A DNA stretch of 64,000 bases from contig NC_064819.1 of NCBI RefSeq assembly GCF_024166365.1, positions 110,342,293-110,406,292 on the forward strand, written 5' to 3'. The DNA is from Elephas maximus indicus (lineage: Eukaryota; Chordata; Mammalia; Proboscidea; Elephantidae). Below, one piece after another: positions 54,032-64,000 of the stretch. Made by a program: the position numbers and the translations under genes. The notes under the pieces were generated by a model. The model ran no database searches. It worked only from the letters and a program-made list of their open reading frames with translations, and was not told the origin of the DNA. Each line of letters opens with the position of its first letter. The stretch's first letter is position 1.

Positions 54032-54384
54032 TAGGGGTCGGCAAGCTTTTTCTGTAAAGATCCAGGTAGTAAATGGTTTTAGATTTGCGGGCCATATGGT
54101 CTCATTGAAGCTACTCAACTCTGTCATTGCAGCTCCGAAGCAACTGTAGACAATGTATAAACAAATGGGTGTTCCATTAAAACTTTATTGCAAAGGTAGG
54201 CCTACCTACCCACCCTACCTGTTGTTGTCTAGTCGATTCTGACTCATAGCGACCCTATAAGACAGAGTAGGGCCGCCCCATAGGGTTTCCAAGGCTGTAG
54301 TCTTTGCAGAAGCAGACTACCATGTCTTTCAGCTGCCCAAAATAGGCAGTGAGCTCAATTTGGCCAACAGTCTGCCGTCTGCCA
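54032..54384. mobile_element. MER20-type hAT transposon, split by a SINE
   Basis: 'aggggtcggcaagctttttctgtaaag', 'gcgggccatatggtctc', 'ttaaaactttattgcaaa' follow MER20 order. Flanks 'ctttatat' (54024-54031) and 'ctttattt' (54385-54392) are an 8-bp duplication with one mismatch. Confidence 0.88.
54219..54336 (-). mobile_element. AfroSINE, 5'-truncated, inside MER20
   Basis: Reverse tail and middle only: 'gtctagtcgattctgactcatag' to 'cagaagcagactaccatg'. The head is missing. Confidence 0.88.
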
Positions 54385-54566
54385 CTTTATTTGAATTACC
54401 ACCATTTAACTTGTATGAAAATTCCATGATGTAGTTACTAGTTAACTTGACTAAGTCACTTTCAGAGGTCACCCAGCTAAGAAGTATTAAAGCCAGAATT
54501 CAAGCTAAGTCTAGTGGCCTGGTTTTTACTCCACCCTTGTTCTGAGCTTCTAAAAGCACCAAGCAC

Positions 54567-55636
54567 TGTCTTAGTCATCTAGTGCTGCTATAACAGAAAT
54601 TCTACAAGTGGGTGGCTTTAACAAACAGAAGTTTATTCTCTCACAGTCTAGTAGGCTAGAAGTCCAAATTCAGGGCGTGTCAGCTCTAGTGGAAGGCTTT
54701 CTCTTTTGGCTATGGAGGAACGTCCTTGTTATCAATCTTCCTCTGGGCTAGGAGTCTCTTTGCGGAGGAACGTTGGATCCAAAGGACACCCTTTGCTCCT
54801 GGCCTGCTTAATTGATGGTGTGAGGTTCCCCCTCTCTGCTCCCTTCGATTTCCTTTGATAAAAGGCAGTGCAGGCCACGCCCCAGGGAAGCTCCCTTTAT
54901 ATTGGATCAGGGATGTGACTTTAGTAAGGGTGTTACAATCCCATCTGTAGTGGATTGAATTATGTCCCCCCCCAAAATGTGTGTATCAACTTGGTTAGGC
55001 CATGATTCCCAGTATTCTGTGGTTGTCCTCCATTTTGTGATTGTAATTTTATGTTAAAGAGGATTAGGGTGGGATTGCAATACTTTTACCTGGTCACATC
55101 CCTGATCCAATGTAAAGGGAGTTTCCCTGGGGCGTGGCCTGCACCACCTTTTATCTCTCAAGAGATAAAAGGAAAGGGAAGCAAGCAGAGAGTTGGGGGC
55201 CTCATACCACCAAGAATGCAGCACTGGGAGCAGAGTGCGTCCTTTGGCCCAGGGTCCCTGCACCTGACAAGCTCCTCAACCACAGGAAGATTGAGGACAA
55301 GGACCTTCCTCCAGAGCCAACAGAGAGATAAAGCCTCCTGCTGGAGCTGACAGGCCCAGAATTTGGACTTTTAGCTTCTTTTTCTGTGAGAAAATAAACT
55401 TCTCTTTGTTGAAGCCATCCACTTGTGGTATTTGTTACAGCGGCGCTGAATAACTAAGACACCACCTAATCCTCTTTAACATATCTCATCTTGCCACATT
55501 AACCGTAGGCAGAGATTAGGATTTACAACACATAGGAAATTATAATCACAAAATAGAGGACAAGCACATAATAGTGGGAATCATGGCCTAACCAAGTTGA
55601 CACATATTTTTGGAGGGCGCAATTCAACCCATGACA
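54567..55636 (-). mobile_element. ERVL-type LTR, split by an opposite-strand LTR
   Basis: Starts 'tgtcttagtcatctagtgctgc' and ends 'aattcaacccatgaca'. It is the same family as 40356-40880. Interrupted at 54946-55461. The element's own 5-bp flanks ('agcac', 'cccac') match only partly. Confidence 0.9.
54946..55461 (+). mobile_element. LTR nested in an opposite-strand LTR
   Basis: 516 bp, TG...CA ('tgtagtggattgaattatg' to 'aactaagaca'), flanked by 'ccatc' (54941-54945) and 'ccacc' (55462-55466). It shares start and end motifs with the host LTR, so the two are related. The ~100-residue frame at 55051-55350 is not a gene. Confidence 0.92.
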
Positions 55637-56385
55637 CCCACTTCTCCCTGAGCAGGCCCCTCCTGGGGCTCCCAGCCTCCCAGCCCAAGTCTAACCAACT
55701 CTCTCTTCTCCTCCTTTCCCTCTCTCAGGAAGGTCACCGTTCTCAGGAATTCATCTTCTCTTAACTCACAGCCTGTCCTCAGCACCGAATTTGGCATCAA
55801 CCCCAGCAAGACCTAAATCCTCTTACATTCTGATTATTAAGTCTTCTGCCAGATGGGGGTTTCTCTCCGTCTACATACAATTGGAGTGAAATCACCACTT
55901 GAAACCAAAGAGCTCATATTTGAATAATGTCTGTTTAATAAATAGGTTGGCGATCCTGTGGTTTTGAGTTTGAACCTTGGTTCCACTGTTAATTTGCCGT
56001 ATGACCCTAGGCATATCAAAATCTCTTGGTTTCTTATCTATCAATGGTGATTAAAATAAATAAATAAATAAATAGATAAATCATACATTTGTTGTGGACT
56101 TGCTAATAAAAGCATTATGTAGCTACGGAGATATGAATGCCGAGCCAGACCTTATTCTTTTTTACGCGGCTTTTCTGAGAATAAGTTGCTAGAAAAGTGA
56201 GTGTGATTTCGATGTTCTGTGACTTTCCTTACCTCATTTGAGAGATGGCTGTTGAAGTATTTTACTCACTATTGGTTGGTATTGTGTGCTTGTGTTTGGT
56301 GGTCCCTCCAGGCCAGGTGGGTGAATGGAGAGCCACAAGGACAAGACTTCATCTCATGGTCTGTGTACAGAGCCCAGCACAGGGT
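55637..56385. other. Nothing recognised; short TAAA repeat
   Basis: An (AAAT)n patch lies at 56055-56082. No gene or named repeat was seen. Confidence 0.45.
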
Positions 56386-56454
56386 GAGTGGATTCAAACT
56401 GCTATCCTTTTGGTTAGCAGACAAGGTCTTAACCACTACCCCACCAGGGTTTCC
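56386..56454 (-). mobile_element. AfroSINE head fragment
   Basis: Only the tRNA-like head in reverse, 'gagtggattcaaactgc' to 'ccccaccagggtttcc'. The rest is absent. Confidence 0.85.
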
Positions 56455-56667
56455 ATCTTAATGCTTATGAGATAAAAATCTGGCCCAAAGTAACTTTTCC
56501 ATCCTTTTCTTTCTCTATTTCTCCCTTTTTTCAAACCCTCCTCTCTAACCAGATGGATTGTCTTTGTATCCTTTGAATCCCCACTTCTTTGACACATGGC
56601 AATTCCATACTCCCCATAACACAATCCCCTCCCGCCTTCCTCAGTGGTCATTTACTAAGTCCTACCT

Positions 56668-57142
56668 TCCTTCACTTTGAGGACTAAGGTGCACCTGATC
56701 CACACCATGATATTTTCAATTGACTCATATGCGTGTGACAGCTCGACAATGAATAAGAAAGACTGAAGAAGTATTGACGCTTTTGAATTATGGTGTTGGT
56801 GAAGAATATTGAATATATCATGGACTTCCAGAAGAACTAACAGGTCTGTCCTGGAAGAAGTACAGCCAGAATGCTCCTTAGAAGCTAGGATGGCAAGATT
56901 TTGTCTCAAGTACTTTGGACATGTTATGAGAAGGGACCAGTCCCTGGAGAAGGGCATCTTGCTTAGTAGAGGGTCAGTAAAAAAGAGGAAGACCCTCAGT
57001 GAGATGGATTGACATGGTGGCTGCAACAATGGGTTCAAACCTAGTAACGATTGTGTGGATGGTAAAGGACTGGACAGTGTTTAGTTCTGTTGTACATAGG
57101 GTCGCTATGAGTCGGATCTGACTTGACAGGACCTAAGGACAA
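56668..57142 (+). mobile_element. RTE LINE 3' end, uninverted
   Basis: Covers the late coding region and 3' end without inversion: '...gaattatggtgttggtgaag...tatatcatggacttcc...', then codons for SVLEEVQPECSLEARMAR and the 3' end. Frameshifts and stops break the frame; the longest open piece is 56809-57012. It shows the normal order of the two parts inverted at 45553-46490. Confidence 0.9.
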
Positions 57143-57749
57143 CACACACCTTCAGAACCAGGTCATGTCTTACCTCTCCAAAAGCCTCCTTGGGTGATCC
57201 TTCATCAAATTACAACATGTAGTCAATCCTACAGGCAAGCAAGAAGGAGAAAGTCAAAGCTCTCCCAATCTCTCACTTCAATCTTTTCTTCTAAAGTCCT
57301 TCCCTAGGTTCCAGCTCTAAGACTTCTCTCCAAACTAACCTGTACTTTCTCTCACCAAGAAATTGTCTATAAGCCATCCAATACTACCTTGGTTCATCCA
57401 AGTCTTACTCATCCTGCAGAATCATTCCTCCGAGGATCCCTGCCTGACCCCTCTTATGGGAAGAGATTTGACCCTTCCCTCCTCTCAAGTGTCCTCCATT
57501 TATTGACTGTGGTTTTTACGTAATAAAAACAAGACAAATCAAACAAACCTTTGTCTGTATATCCATCATGTTTCATAACTTGACTTAAAGTTTTTTTAAG
57601 GGCGGGGAACATGCTCTGTGACTCTTCCTATCCACAGTGTCCTGTAGATATTCAATAGATACACATTTCTTGGTCTAAGATCACATGCTTACTTGTATGC
57701 CTGGTTCAGTGGAAGATGAGAGGCTTCTATTCTTGTTGCCTGAAGTCTT
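57143..57749 (+). mobile_element. Probable L2 fragment(s)
   Basis: 'ccaaaagcctccttgggtga', 'tcaagtgtcctccatttattg' and 'cagtgtcctgtagatattcaatagatac' resemble L2 3' regions. Boundaries are loose. Confidence 0.5.
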
Positions 57750-58790
57750 TCTCCTACCCTGTTGTCAGAGTGATCACCCTAAAACTTACCTCTGTGTCAC
57801 TTCCCTGCTTAGAGCTGCTGCCTGGCTCCTCATGGCCATACAATAAAATCTGAGCTCCTTAGCAGAGCCCTTTCCATATCCCTGTGTTTTAGTTGTCTAC
57901 TGCTGTGTAACATGAACTTAACTACTTTAAACAACTCACATTTATTATAGCATAGTTTCTGTGGGTTAGGAGACTGGGCAGGGCTTAGCTTGGTTCCCTG
58001 CTTCCCAGTCTCCCTAAGCTACAATCAAGGTTGGGTGCTGTGGTCTCATCAGAGGCTCAACTTTGAAAGGACTCACTTTCTAGTTCACACAGATTGTTAG
58101 TGGAATTTATTTCCTCGTAATTGTGGAACGGAGGCTGCCCTCAGTTACTAGAGGCCTTGCACAGTTCCTTGCCACATGGGTTTCCACTTCCTTCATGGCA
58201 GCCTGCTTTATTACAGCCAGCAAGGGGAAGAGAGACTTCAGGGCAAGTCTTCTAGGAATCTAGTAATGGAATTTTGGGGTGACACCCATCATCTTTGCCA
58301 TATTCCATTGGTTAGAAGTAAGTCATATGTCCTGCCCACTCTCAAAGGGAGGGGACCATACAAGGACATGAACACAAGGAGGCAGGACTCATGGGGACCA
58401 CTTTAGGATCAGTCCACCACAGCTGTATCTTTTTCCTCTGCTTCTGAAAAATGGACTCCAGCAATACCAGATCCTTTCTATTTCTGTATATTTATCATGT
58501 GCTTTCAGATCTCTGTGGAATTTCATATGCTTTATTTCTGACTGAAATATTCTCCCCTACTTCGCCTCCTCTAGTAATTCTTCTCCAAGGTCTTCTGCCT
58601 TAGAGTAAGGTAATCATTTCATTCTCTGTTCTTTGGACCCATATCTGTGGTTATGCTCATCTGGTAATGGAGTACCTCCCTTGTATAGCTCTGCCTTCTT
58701 AGACTGTAATTTCCTTGAGGAGTATTTGTCTTCATTTCTGTATCTCCAGTGCTCACATTTAACATTTAATTAATGAACCTGGAGAATGAG
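57750..58790 (+). mobile_element. L2, split by an LTR
   Basis: 'cagagtgatcaccctaaaac...ctgcttagagctgctgcctggc' to 57884, then from 58422 'gatctctgtggaatttcatatgctttatttctg' to 'ctgtaatttccttgaggag'. Confidence 0.8.
57885..58421 (-). mobile_element. ERVL-type LTR (MLT2-like), inside L2
   Basis: Reverse: 'tttagttgtctactgctgtgtaac...acatttattatagc', 'ttgccatattccattggttagaag', ending 'gtccaccaca'. Flanks 'cctgt' and 'gctgt' may be its duplication. The family name is tentative. Confidence 0.7.
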
Positions 58791-59440
58791 TGGAAGGTGG
58801 CTTATGTAATGGGGAATGGTCATTAATCTAAAATAGATATCTGCAACCTTTTTGTTCTCATAGCCCCTAAATAAACTTGGGAAAGCTATTTACCCTCTCA
58901 AATATCTTTGATTCAATATCTATATCAGTCAGCTTTTAGTAGCTTATGCTGTTGTAACGATCATCCCTCAAAGTTTTATTTCTTGTTTACCTTATACTTT
59001 GGCTGCAGGTTGGCTGTTGTTCTGCTCCACGTGTCGTCTTCTTTTCAGGATTCAGGCTGAAGGAACACCATCTATTTGGGACACACAATTCTTATGGCAA
59101 GGAGCCCTGGTGGTGCAGTAGTTAAGTGATTGGCTGCTAACCAGGTCAGCAGTTTGAACCCACCAGCCACTCCACAGGAGAAAGATGTGGCAGTCTGCTT
59201 CCATAAAGATTTACAGCCTTTGAAGCAGTTCTGTTCTGTCCTATAGGGTTTCTATGAGTAGGAATTGACTGGATGGCAATGGGTTTATTTTCATGGCAGA
59301 GGGAGAAGAGACTTCTGGCAGAACATGTGATGACTCTGAAAGCCCCTGTGCGGCTCTGACTCACCTCACTTACTTCTCACATTCCACGAGCCAAAGAGGT
59401 TCTGTGGTCAAGTCTGAGTCAAGTTTATTCCTCTTCTAGG
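58791..59440 (-). mobile_element. Probable LTR-type fragment, split by a SINE
   Basis: 'cagcttttagtagcttatgctgttgtaac', 'ggctgcaggttggctg' and, after the SINE, 'tcatggcagagggagaagag' follow the order of an old reverse LTR. Low certainty on class and ends. Confidence 0.4.
59101..59287 (+). mobile_element. AfroSINE, middle form
   Basis: Head 'ggagccctggtggtgcagtag', middle 'ccataaagatttacagcc', tail 'ggaattgactggatggcaatggg'. Flanks 'tcttatggca' and 'ttttcatggca' may be a duplication. Confidence 0.9.
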
Positions 59441-60131
59441 GATGGCAGCAAATAATTGGAAACAAAATGCCATCTGTCATGACATCTAAAAAATTTTAAT
59501 CATAAGTTTAATCGTTGCAGAGGTCGTAATTTCTGGCATATTTTATATGTGCTTTAAATATATCTTTTGTCATAACCTTAGAAGTCAGTTTGTGGAAATA
59601 TTCAGCCATAAACCCATGTGACAAAGGTGGTACACATGGTCAAACAAATCAATCAGATTAGACTTAGGTTTTGCAGGAAAAAAAAAAAATCGAGCTTAGT
59701 TTTTCAATTAAAGTACACTTGATAATGTATCTCCGTGGCAACCATCCCACTTCTAATTCCTAGATAGGTAGATGGATGCACAGTTAAAGGCACAGAGCTC
59801 TGCCAGAAATTGGTTTTCCAGAAGAAATAAGGCTCTGCCCCCTTCAATATTTTTTGTCACTGTTGTTTTTGCTTTGCTGTTAATGGACTTCTTTCAGGAG
59901 CCATGCGTTCCTTGTTGCTTTGTTTGCTGCCCCAGAGGTTTTTATACACCACGGTAATGCCCTAAAGCAAGATTTGGATGGGCAAGAAATATGCCATATT
60001 TGGTCAAGTAGGAAAATAGTGACTCTGAAAAAGGTATGGAAAAGCAGGAGTAGCATGTTGGAGGAACTGATTTTAAGAGCATTTATGGAAGTTAAAGACC
60101 TGGAAAATGATTCTCTTGAATTACTCATGAC
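59441..60131. other. Nothing recognised
   Basis: Opposing frames at 59880-60138 mirror each other. A possible 'ctttcag' acceptor near 59897 has no convincing donor. Confidence 0.4.
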
Positions 60132-60145
60132 TATGTAATCCCTGG

Positions 60146-60308
60146 AAACCCTGGTAGCATAGTGGTTAAGTGCTATGGCTGCTAACCAAAGGGTCAGCAG
60201 TTCAAATCTGCGAGGTGCTCCTTGGAAACTCTTTGGGGCAGTTCTACTCTGTCCTATATGGTCACTATGAGTCGGAATCGACTCGATGGCACTGGGTTTG
60301 GTTTTTGG
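60146..60308 (+). mobile_element. AfroSINE, short form, 14-bp target duplication
   Basis: Flanks 60132-60145 and 60309-60322 ('tatgtaatccctgg' and 'tatgcaatccctgg') match at 13 of 14 positions. Intact tail and T-run end. Confidence 0.95.
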
Positions 60309-60322
60309 TATGCAATCCCTGG

Positions 60323-61364
60323 AAAGCCTTTGGGTCCCTATGGTGGGGAAGATTATTGATGATTATTGTCTGATACGGGATGTTTTAAGTGTAGGTGGGA
60401 GTGAAAACTAAGTGGAAGGAGCATATTAGAAATGGCCCCAATGAAAAAAGGAGCTACAGAAAAGAAAGTGGGGTAAAAGCCTTAAAACTTAGAGAAAAAG
60501 TGTGAAATTTGAGAAGTTAAAGCTTTCTCTGACTGAAGATGACTAGAGAAAAGATACTAAGCTTGCTTCTCCAGGAGAGAAGGAGAAACGTGCCATGGGG
60601 TTGGATAAGGAAAGAGAATTTGGGAGTGCATCCCAGGATGAGAGGTGAGCATAAGAGAAAAGAATACTGGGCCTCAGCCCCTATGGGATGAATACATTTG
60701 TGCCCAGTTGAGGAAACATCACGTATATGTTCTCTCCAGTTGATCTCAGAGGAAGTTTCAGGAATCATTGATTTCATCTGCTCATAACCAGCATGATTAA
60801 TACCCCCTTCAGGAGTCTCTCTCTCTCTCTCACACATACACACACACACTCTTTTTCTCTCTCATACACACACTTTCTTATTAATGAACCCTGCATGCCT
60901 TGTACAAGAAACAGATCGCAAAACTCTGGAAATGCTTTTCTACGACATTTCCTGGCTCTGCTCCCACCACTTCATCACTCACCACCCACCACTTCTTTTC
61001 CTTATTTTCTTCACCTTTTCTTCCTCTTTCTTCTCCTTTTCACTTTTTTCTGCCCCTTTCCTGATCCTCCATTGTATTCCCATCCTCATCACCGAAGACT
61101 TTCCTCTGCCTAAATTTTAGTCAGCAACTAACGCTGACTTTGAAGAAATGAACATATTCTATACTCCACGTCAGAAAAGCTCAGGAAGGTTTTTACCTTG
61201 GAAAGAGCATCTTTGTTGGGAAAATGAATCAGGGAGCTAAAGCTGCTCAATATGGCACACCACCAAAGGGCTTGCTTAGGGTGGTTAAGCAAATCTATAT
61301 TTCTATATTTACTGTTAAAAAATTAACATGTTTGCATAAAATTGTAGGAGGCTAGAAGGAGAAA
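60323..61364. other. Nothing recognised; CT/CA microsatellite
   Basis: (CT)n then (CA)n at 60815-60870. Frames across 60793-61120 are driven by the repeat and a pyrimidine-rich tract. Confidence 0.5.
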
Positions 61365-61465
61365 GAAACTTAGAAATCATCTATTCCAAAAGGCTCATTT
61401 TACAAAAGAGGAAACAGGCCAGAAAGGGAAAAGAGTTGTCCAAAGTCACATAAGAATGGAGATTT
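61365..61465 (-). mobile_element. MIR fragment
   Basis: 'cattttacaaaagaggaaac' and 'gttgtccaaagtcacataag' in reverse order. Confidence 0.75.
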
Positions 61466-61485
61466 TCCACCATATAGTCTATTAT

Positions 61486-61587
61486 ATGGAGCTCTGATGG
61501 CCCAGTGGTTAAAAGCCCGGCTGCTGATCAAAAGGTTGGCAGTTCAAATCCACCAGCTGCTCCTTGGAAAGCCTATGGGGCAGTCCA
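61486..61587 (+). mobile_element. AfroSINE, short form, 3'-truncated
   Basis: Head with 'tggcccagtgg' A box and 'agttcaaatcc' B box; stops at 'atggggcagtcc'. Confidence 0.88.
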
Positions 61588-61597
61588 TTATTTATCA

Positions 61598-61770
61598 GAA
61601 CCCCTGGTGGTGAAGTGGTTAAAGTGCTCAGCTGCTAACTGAAAGGTCGGTGGTTTGAACCCACCAGCCACTCCACAGAGAAAGATGTGGCAGTTTGCTT
61701 CAGTAAAGATTTATAGCCTTGGAAACCCTGTGGGGCAGTTCTACTGTGTCATGAAGGGTCACTATAAATG
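61598..61770 (+). mobile_element. AfroSINE, middle form, next to the previous copy
   Basis: Head 'gaacccctggtggtgaagtgg', middle 'agtaaagatttatagcc', ends at 'agggtcactataaatgag', with the tail cut short. Confidence 0.88.
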
Positions 61771-62149
61771 AGGGAAGTTGGGACCCACATACAATGAACG
61801 GAGAAGAAATCCATTTATAAACATGCACAGGTGAGACAATGCATGGATAGGTACACAGTAATATATATAGCTAATATAGTAGACATAAACACTCTGTTCT
61901 TTATCTCCCCCCTCTCTTTGTATCTAAGAGCAGGATACCTAAGTTAATTCAAGAATTCATCGTCCCATTCATAACCAAGTGGTCACATTTTAAGTTAAAT
62001 TGGAAGGGATTTGGAGCTGCATAGAGACAGCGATTTGTATCTGAGCAGGCTTCTGCAGGTTCCTGAGCAGGCATCTTCAACTGGTGCAAAAAACCAAAAT
62101 AAACTTGCTTTTAGGATTATCCGACAGGTTCTGTTCCCCTAGGAAGCAC
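61771..62149. other. Nothing recognised
   Basis: No gene or named repeat was seen. Confidence 0.4.
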
Positions 62150-62330
62150 TTGGCTGCAAGTTAGAACTGGGTTCTAATTCAGTCCTGCCACTGGTTTTCT
62201 CTGAATTGCTTTGGACAATCCTTCCTCCTCTGGGTCTCTGTTTTGGGTGTTTTAAAGTAAAAAAATTCTTCGTAGGGTAGTTATGAGAAGCGAATGAGAT
62301 GATGGATACAAAAGCACGTGATTAGCGATT
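62150..62330 (+). mobile_element. MIR
   Basis: 'gaactgggttctaattcagtcctgcc', 'ctttggacaatccttcctcctctgggtctctg' in forward order. Confidence 0.8.
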
Positions 62331-62769
62331 ACGTGCTGCAATACTATGCAATACTATAAGGGGTTTTAAATTTTGGTGCACTTTCCATTTCCATGGACAA
62401 TTGAGAGTTGTCTCTTTAGAGGTGAGTGATGTCCTCACAGCACTCTGTCTCACTGTGCTTCGATCTGCCAAGTGTCTCCCCATCAGAGGCTTCTCTGACT
62501 AACCCCTTCTCCACCTAGAGTGCCACAGTGTTGCTAGCCTCCTAACCGGTTTTATTTTTAACACTTACAATCCCCTAACTTATTAAAAAAAAATGACATA
62601 TTTATTCATTTATTATCTTTTTCCCCACCTGAATATAAATGCCATGAGAACTGAAACCTGGGCAGTTTCATTTACTGCTTTTTTCCCAGGGCTTAAAACA
62701 AACAGCGACTGGTATACTGTGGACGTTCAATAGACATTTGTTGATGAATGAGTGGACATGAGACCTCTT
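62331..62769 (+). mobile_element. Probable L2 fragment
   Basis: 'gaggcttctctgactaaccccttctcc', 'gaatataaatgccatgagaac' and 'gtggacgttcaatagacatttgttg' follow L2 order. Confidence 0.6.
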
Positions 62770-62945
62770 GAGGGTTTTTTTTTTCCAAACGTAATTTTTC
62801 CTTTGTTGTGTTAATTATATATGTAACAAAACATTTTACATTCCAACACTCTCTACATGTACAATTCGGTGACATTAGTTATGTTCACCATGTTGTTCAA
62901 CCATCACCCTTATCCATTCTCAAATTACGTATATAACACAGTGTC
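62770..62945. mobile_element. Old L1-type fragment
   Basis: 'aattatatatgtaacaaaacatttt...gtacaattcggtgacattagttatgttcacc...caaccatcaccc' is a common old mammalian LINE-associated string. Confidence 0.55.
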
Positions 62946-63100
62946 CCCTCTTAAGAGAATTTGATGCAGCAGATGTGGCATTGAGCCTAGCCAAGGATGG
63001 AGTAGCAGAAGGAGGAGATGGGGCTGACTCAGGGGTGGTGGCTTTATGACCTGAATGGACTGTTTGAAAGCCCAGAGATATTTGAACAATTTTAGCAGAC

Positions 63101-64000
63101 TTTTTTTTTTTTAATTTTTATTTTTATTGGTGCTTTAGGTGAAAATTTACGGAGCAAATTAGTTTCTCATTCAGCATTTTCCCCTTTCCACTCCGGATTC
63201 CCCGTTTCCATTCATCTAGTTTTCCTGTCCCTTCCTGTCTTCTTGCCTTTGCTTTTGGGCAGGTGTTGCCCATTTGGTCTTATATACTTGAATGATCTGA
63301 GAAACAGATTCTTCACAGGTGCTATTGTTTGTTTTATTGGCCTCTCTAAGCTTTGGCTGAAAGGTGAACTTAGGGAGTTGCTCCATTTAGAAGTTAGAAG
63401 GGTGTCGGGGGGCTGTAGTCTCGGGGGTTCCTCCAGCCTCTGCTTCAGACCAGTAAGTCTGGTCTTTTTGTGAATTTGAATTTTGTTCTACATTTTTCTC
63501 CTGCTCTCTCTGGTCCATCCACTGTAATCCCTGTCAGAGCCATCCTGGGCTCAGGTTTGTGGAGGCTGTGGTTCATGTGGCCCATTAATCCTTTGGGCTA
63601 ATATTTTCCTTGTGTCTTTGGTTTTCTTCATTCTCCTTTGCTCTTGACGGAATGGGTCCAATAGATGTATCTTAGATGGCTGCTCGCAAGCTTTTTTTTT
63701 TTTTTTTTTAATTGTGCTTTAGGTGAAAGTTTACAGAGCAAATTTGTTTCTCATTAAACAGTTAATACACGAATTGTTTTGTAACGTTGGTTGTCAGCCC
63801 CATGATATGTCAGTACTCTCCACTTCTCCCCAGTTTCCCTGTTTCCATTTGTCCAGTTTTCCTGTCCCTTCCTGCCTTCTCATCTTTGCTTTTAGGCTGG
63901 TGTGCCCATCAGTCTCTTATAAATGATTGAATTAAAAAGCATGTTCCTCACATGTGTCATTGTTGGCCCTACAGACACTCGCAAGCTTTTAAGACCCTAG
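63101..64000 (-). mobile_element. L1 3' region, interrupted, runs off the window
   Basis: Reverse: T run 63101-63112 (the A tail), then 'ttggtgctttaggtgaaaatttac' through 'tatcttagatggctgctcgcaagctttt' (63695), resuming at 63991 with 'aagaccctag'. No reading frame. Confidence 0.88.
63696..63977 (-). mobile_element. 5'-truncated L1 inserted in the L1, perfect target duplication
   Basis: T run followed by 'gtgctttaggtgaaagtttacag', the same 3' end as its host. Flanked by 'ctcgcaagctttt' at 63683-63695 and 63978-63990. The host site reads TTTT/AA, the canonical L1 endonuclease target in the right orientation. Confidence 0.93.

Larger units (their letters stand above)
53960..54535 (-). mobile_element. 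MIR, split by MER20
   Basis: 'taaaatttattggacacttgccttgtgccag' to 54031, resuming after 54384 with 'cttgactaagtcactttcagaggtcacccagc'. Confidence 0.8.

Noticed and set aside
60793-61120. 106 and 78 residue Ser/Leu/Phe-rich frames
   Set aside because: Produced by CT/CA repeats and a pyrimidine-rich tract.
1-64000. CRISPR-like or phage-like repeat system
   Set aside because: Repeated units are dispersed SINEs on both strands with irregular spacing in mammalian DNA. There are no spacers and no cas-like genes.

Overview
This is non-coding mammalian genomic DNA, almost certainly from an afrothere and most likely an elephant. The evidence is the very dense AfroSINE load (about fifty copies, with heads resembling tRNA-Asn and tails shared with an RTE LINE), the RTE LINE fragments, the afrotherian L1 3' ends, and a background of pan-mammalian repeats (MIR, L2, MER20, Tigger, ERVL/MaLR LTRs). 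The species call is inference from repeat families remembered, not from a search. There is no operon, no CpG island and no intact long ORF. The window reads as intronic or intergenic DNA.

Naming used below. AfroSINE 'short form' is about 160 bp, with head joined directly to tail. 'Middle form' is about 200 bp, with a central 'gatctgctcc...attacagcc' block, and often ends in CAA repeats. 'Long form' is about 205 bp, with a central 'gagcacagttctactctgacac' block. 'Gly/RTE-type' SINEs have a different body containing a palindrome; two copies carry a tRNA-Gly-like head.

Layout. 1-9 kb: scattered SINEs, a MaLR LTR, an old dispersed repeat carrying an ATGG microsatellite, and a SINE split by an unidentified retroposed insert. 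9-11.4 kb: a 383-bp segment duplicated 1.5 kb downstream into an L2. 11.6-15 kb: an ERVL/MaLR block with LTR, tRNA-Leu-type primer site and a broken integrase region. 16-20.6 kb: SINE-rich, including a SINE inside a SINE and a tRNA-Gly-headed SINE. 23.9-26.7 kb: one L2 interrupted by two LTRs, an RTE fragment and a tRNA-Gly SINE. 27.5-28.2 kb: an old L1. 35.1-36.5 kb: a stack of LTR, LTR and Tigger MITE. 40.4-49.6 kb: solo LTR, L1, two Tigger-like elements, a 5'-inverted RTE copy, and one good candidate protein-coding exon at 47778-47957. 53.4-58.8 kb: further nesting (MIR, MER20 and SINE; LTR inside opposite-strand LTR; L2 split by LTR). 63-64 kb: an L1 inserted into another L1 at a TTTT/AA site.

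How the parts relate: the AfroSINEs have pol III A and B boxes but share their 3' ends with RTE, so they were probably mobilised by RTE. LTRs, RTE, L1 and DNA transposons repeatedly inserted into each other. Target-site duplications can be read directly for more than a dozen insertions, so their relative order can be inferred. All boundaries were set by eye.
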